NCBI RefSeq assembly: GCF_937138205.1 | Contig: NZ_CAKZOT010000103.1 | Location: forward strand, 22,593 to 86,592 | Length of the DNA: 64,000 nucleotides | Source: an uncultured Rhodospira sp. | GTDB lineage: Bacteria > Pseudomonadota > Alphaproteobacteria > Rhodospirillales > Rhodospirillaceae | Direction: 5' to 3' | The notes under the pieces: generated by a model | The model's input: only the letters and a program-made list of their open reading frames with translations | Told to the model about the DNA's origin: nothing | Databases searched by the model: none | In this document: one piece after another, positions 61,244-64,000 of the stretch | Numbering within the stretch: the stretch's first letter is position 1 | Layout: every line of letters begins with the position of its first letter | Made by a program: the position numbers and the translations under genes

Positions 61244-62431
61244 TCAGTTGAAGGACTGCACGTCGCAGACCGATCCCATGTCCGGAATCTGCCCGCACAA
61301 TCCGCGCGCCGCCTGTTTCGACGGGAACGGCCCGGCGTAGACCCGGAAGAACGAGCCCATGTCGTCCAGGTCCACCGGCTGGATCCTGGGACTGAGCCCC
61401 TGAAGCAGGTCGGGATGCGATGCCTGGAACGTGGCCCAGCCCTTGCGCGCGCCGGCCATGGTGCGGAAGGACCCCAGACGCACGCCGGCGCCGGTCCAGG
61501 CATCGGCCGACGCGGCCGTAGACGGGGGCGCGGCGGGCGCAGCCGCCGGGGTCGGCCTGGGTGTCGGGGTTGGTGTCGGGGCCGGGCCGACGGGCGTTTC
61601 GGCCACGGTCGGCGCCTCGGGAGTCGTCTCGGTCGCCGCCATCGGCGGGGCCGGCAGCGGCGTCGACTCGGCCACGGCCGCCGGCGCGGCCTCGGGCGCC
61701 GGCGCATCGGGTACACCGGACGCCGTCACGCGGCTGTTGGCGACCGCCAGAAGCGAGCGGGCCTGTTGCTGGTCGTCGGCCGTCGTGACCTCGCGACGCA
61801 CGAAGTACCCCACAGTCGGGGCATGGTACGTATACAGCCGCAATCCGTCGGAGCGCACGCAGGCGACCTTATACGTGTTGAAGGCCCCGGCCGGCACCTC
61901 GGTTCGCGTCGTGGCGACCACGCGGCAGTTCCAGGCCAGGGATTGGGCCGGCTGGCCTTCCATGCCCGCCGACACCAGGAAGCTGGCCTCCTTGCCGATC
62001 TCCAGCGGCCACAACGATCCCGTCTGGTGCTGCACCTCTCGCCGGACGACCCCAACTTCGGGCGAGGCGGAACGAAGGCTGGGCATGAGCGGATCGCGCG
62101 GCGTCACCCGCATCCCGCCGAGATCGCTTTCCCAGGTGACAGTGTCATCGTCCACCGCGCGGATGACCCAGGTCTCTTCGGGATTGTCGAACACGTAGCG
62201 GTCGCCGACGGCATAGCTCGGCAAGGGCGCCTGCGCGATGCGGCCCGGCGGATCCACGATGACGTTCGATGTGGCCGACGCATCGGCCGGGGCCGCGTCG
62301 TCCCCGCCAAGGCCGGTGCCACAGGCACCAAGGGCGAGCGTCAGACACAGCGCCCCGGCGCCCAGCGCCGCGCGGACGCCCGGTGACCGCGCAAGCCCGT
62401 GGAGTCCGGTTGCGTCCCTGGAGACCGCCAT
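61244..62431 (-). CDS. SPOR-domain lipoprotein
   Basis: 395-residue predicted lipoprotein. The signal ends LTLALGACGTG (lipobox L-G-A-C). Next is a globular domain of unknown type (YAVGDRYVFDNPEETWVIRA through YFVRREVTTAD), a Pro/Ala/Thr-rich linker, and a C-terminal SPOR domain (VRLGSFRTMAGARKGWATFQ to the end) with VYAGPFPSKQAARGLC. SPOR domains bind denuded glycan at division sites. The ATG at 62431 is preferred over one 13 codons upstream. It is probably in the outer membrane and linked to cell-wall remodelling with its LysM-like neighbour. Confidence 0.85.
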   Translation of the reverse strand: MAVSRDATGLHGLARSPGVRAALGAGALCLTLALGACGTGLGGDDAAPADASATSNVIVDPPGRIAQAPLPSYAVGDRYVFDNPEETWVIRAVDDDTVTWESDLGGMRVTPRDPLMPSLRSASPEVGVVRREVQHQTGSLWPLEIGKEASFLVSAGMEGQPAQSLAWNCRVVATTRTEVPAGAFNTYKVACVRSDGLRLYTYHAPTVGYFVRREVTTADDQQQARSLLAVANSRVTASGVPDAPAPEAAPAAVAESTPLPAPPMAATETTPEAPTVAETPVGPAPTPTPTPRPTPAAAPAAPPSTAASADAWTGAGVRLGSFRTMAGARKGWATFQASHPDLLQGLSPRIQPVDLDDMGSFFRVYAGPFPSKQAARGLCGQIPDMGSVCDVQSFN

Positions 62432-62624
62432 GTGCTGTGCCCTCCCTCGCTGTCCGTGTCGGCCCGACACGCCGTCGCTACGACAACAGAATCATCAGTG
62501 TGGCGGGCAATCAAGCAAAAAATGAAAAAGAAGAACGGCCAAGCAATCGCGCAAGATAGGACGCCCGCACGACCTGGCACCCTCGGCCCCTGATCTGACC
62601 GCTGGCAACAGGATACGCGCCGAT

Positions 62625-63443
62625 TTAACCGAACAACGCGTCGATGTCGTCCTGGCTCAGCCCCTTGTTCTGCAATTGCGGCCCGTTGAGCAGGTGGCTT
62701 TCATCGTCTTCATGGACGGCCTCGTCTTCGTCCGGCAACGGAAGGTCAAGGAACGCATCAGGACCCCAATCCTCGACGATGGCCCGGATGCGATCCTCGA
62801 TGAACTCCAGGGTCTTGACCACTTTCGAGATCCGTTGCCCGGTAATGTCCTGGAAGTTGCAGGCCTCCAGAATACGGGCCACATTGTCGCTCACCTGATT
62901 GATGCGCGGCGCGATGGCGTCTTCCTCACCGACCTCGGCGAGGATGTCTGTGCAGTGGATGGTGATGGCCTCGCCCGCGTCAAGAATGGCGTGAGTCGCT
63001 TCCTCGGTGGCCGTAATGATGGCGTCGAGTTCGCTCGCGGCCCGCGTCATCCGGTCGTCATCGGCGTCCCGCAGGGGATGCTTGATTTCGGCGATCTCAC
63101 GTTTCGCCGTCGCCAGGCTGCGCACCATGCGGGCGACCTCGACCCGTAGCAACTGCGCCTCGTCGGCGCTGCCCCCCTCATCACCGTGCCGCGCCGGCGC
63201 CGGTTCGGACGCCGGTGGTGGGGGCGACGGCACGGCCTTGATCTCCGCGAATTCACGGCGCAGATCTGCCATCTCGGCCCGCATGGCGCGGACTTCGTTG
63301 ATCAGCGTCTCAAGGCCGCCCGAGTCAGGCGCCGCGCCAAGATCGAAAACAAGCTCCGCGTCGTGTTCGCGCCGCAGGTGTTTCTCGATGGAGAACGTCC
63401 GCTTGCGCATCGATCGTCCGGCCGCTCCCTGGCCGCTATTCAT
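62625..63443 (-). CDS. cheZ: Chemotaxis protein phosphatase CheZ
   Basis: 272-residue CheZ-type CheY-phosphate phosphatase. The long helical hairpin contains ACNFQDITGQRISKVVKTLE, the conserved segment with the catalytic Gln, and the C-terminal helix NKGLSQDDIDALFG is the CheY-binding tail seen at the ends of CheZ and FliN/FliM-type proteins. The N-terminal 110 residues are charged and coiled. The ATG at 63443 follows GAGGGAAG at 6 nt. It shuts off the motor signal from receptors such as the one at 18568. Other che genes are outside the window. Confidence 0.92.
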   Translation of the reverse strand: MNSGQGAAGRSMRKRTFSIEKHLRREHDAELVFDLGAAPDSGGLETLINEVRAMRAEMADLRREFAEIKAVPSPPPPASEPAPARHGDEGGSADEAQLLRVEVARMVRSLATAKREIAEIKHPLRDADDDRMTRAASELDAIITATEEATHAILDAGEAITIHCTDILAEVGEEDAIAPRINQVSDNVARILEACNFQDITGQRISKVVKTLEFIEDRIRAIVEDWGPDAFLDLPLPDEDEAVHEDDESHLLNGPQLQNKGLSQDDIDALFG

Positions 63444-64000
63444 GTCCGCTTCCCTCTCTGCGTTCCGGACACGAAAACGGTCCGTTTCAAGCCGTCAGTC
63501 CCTTTCATGCGGCCAAAACGCCCCCTGGTCCACACGCGACTGTCTCGCCCGCCGGCCACCCCCGAATGACCCGCCACATCACCCGCCAGATCATACGACG
63601 TTCCGCCGCAGGGTGCAAAACCGCCAAGCGATCCGGATTGCCCCAAACCGGGCGGCACCTTGGGTATGTATCGAACAGACGGGGTGACGTCCACGCCTTT
63701 GCCCAAGGAACGCTCCACCCGTGGCCGCGAACGCGGGCGCCTGGCTGAGTCCTGAAAAGGCTTTCACCGCCACCCAAACGACAAGGCGGCGGTGGGAGCC
63801 CCGCAGGACTCCGCGCCACCGCCCTGAAATCCGCCCGTGCGGATGCGTTCCGGCCTTATACCAAGCGACGGAAAACGTGACACGTTTTCCGGACCGTCGA
63901 CACACGACCTTGGGAGATCCCTCGCGTCCTAACGGACGCTTCGGGATGTAACCGGGGCAAAAGTCCGGGCAGCGGGACTCATAATTGGTTGCGCGCGAAT
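63444..64000. other. Non-coding interval at the right edge
   Basis: 557 bp upstream of cheZ without a supported gene. It contains the cheZ promoter, a GGTGGC/GCCACC-rich hairpin region (about 63748-63835) and the dispersed repeat at 63857-63948. Open frames on either strand give low-complexity, unfamiliar proteins. Confidence 0.5.
63857..63948. repeat. Dispersed structured repeat, second copy
   Basis: About 92 bp closely matching the reverse complement of 47245-47337, including CGACGGAAA, CGTGACACGTTT, GACCGTCGACAC, TTGGGAGATCCCTCGCGTCC and ACGGACGCTTCGGGATG. The nested hairpins (GGAAAACGTG/CACGTTTTCC, GGGAGATCCC, GCGTCC/GGACGC) are kept, with compensating changes in one stem: AAAACG/CGTTTT here against AAACC/GTTTCC at the other copy. 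It is non-coding and probably mobile. Confidence 0.8.

Noticed and set aside
63505..63819. Open frames upstream of cheZ, considered as a cheY or small gene
   Set aside because: The translations are Trp/Pro/Arg-rich without receiver-domain residues or a Shine-Dalgarno.

Overview
The window is a high-GC chromosomal stretch of an alphaproteobacterium, most likely a member of the Rhodospirillales. Three things point there: a complete ethylmalonyl-CoA pathway trio (mcd, ccr, ecm), the alphaproteobacterial flagellar regulators flbT/flaF, and the gene order lptD-surA-pdxA-rsmA next to gmk-yicC. The order-level placement is inference. I see no phage, complete insertion sequence, CRISPR array, rRNA or tRNA. 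Coding density is high and many genes overlap by 4 bp.

Layout. 1-5031 (minus): a branched-chain-type ABC importer (binding protein, LivH, LivM, LivG, LivF) running into the 5' end of a benzoate-CoA-ligase-like gene that leaves the window; together they suggest uptake and CoA activation of an aromatic or related acid. 5407-7296: two tandem GNAT paralogues and a FabG-like SDR. 7331-7531: a palindromic dispersed repeat. 7587-12907: ethylmalonyl-CoA pathway (mcd and ccr leftward, ecm rightward from a shared control region). 13029-14955: overlapping M23 peptidase and bactofilin genes. 15501-17976: pgpA-cinA-RNA methyltransferase. 17988-20913: a STAS protein and a chemoreceptor with a CxxCH haem motif and a PilZ-like tail. 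21360-25225: a small membrane protein and, on the other strand, two DUF1538 membrane proteins, a PII-like protein, a CBS-pair protein and a CaCA antiporter, which is the best candidate for an undescribed system. 25237-26543: a pteridine-reductase-like SDR and folB. 27148-32652: uvrC, an Rpn/DUF4351 nuclease, pgsA, moeA, moaD, moaE. 32734-34642: folD and purU in divergent orientation (one-carbon metabolism). 34760-36845: glnK-amtB with an NtrC site and a sigma-54 promoter. 36950-44362: envelope biogenesis and housekeeping (lptD, surA, pdxA, rsmA, gmk, yicC). 44568-47119: an ArgE-like deacylase and a PLP-fold protein without its catalytic lysine. 47541-48845: an FAD amine oxidase-like protein. 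49039-49870: AT-richer flbT/flaF with a long overlap. 49937-53351: ICMT-like methyltransferase, histidine phosphatase, GhrA-like reductase, DMT exporter and a 58-residue secreted peptide. 53505-57730: queG, an NDUFA9-like protein, a DUF502 protein and a membrane-anchored thermonuclease homologue. 57760-62431: two small unknown proteins, a GT41 (OGT-like) TPR protein, a LysM-like membrane protein and a SPOR lipoprotein. 62625-63443: cheZ. The right edge carries a second copy of the dispersed repeat seen at 47245.

Together the genes describe a motile, chemotactic, nitrogen-regulated bacterium that assimilates acetyl-CoA through the ethylmalonyl-CoA pathway. Start sites were chosen by Shine-Dalgarno spacing, family length and overlap with neighbours, and several differ from the longest open frame.
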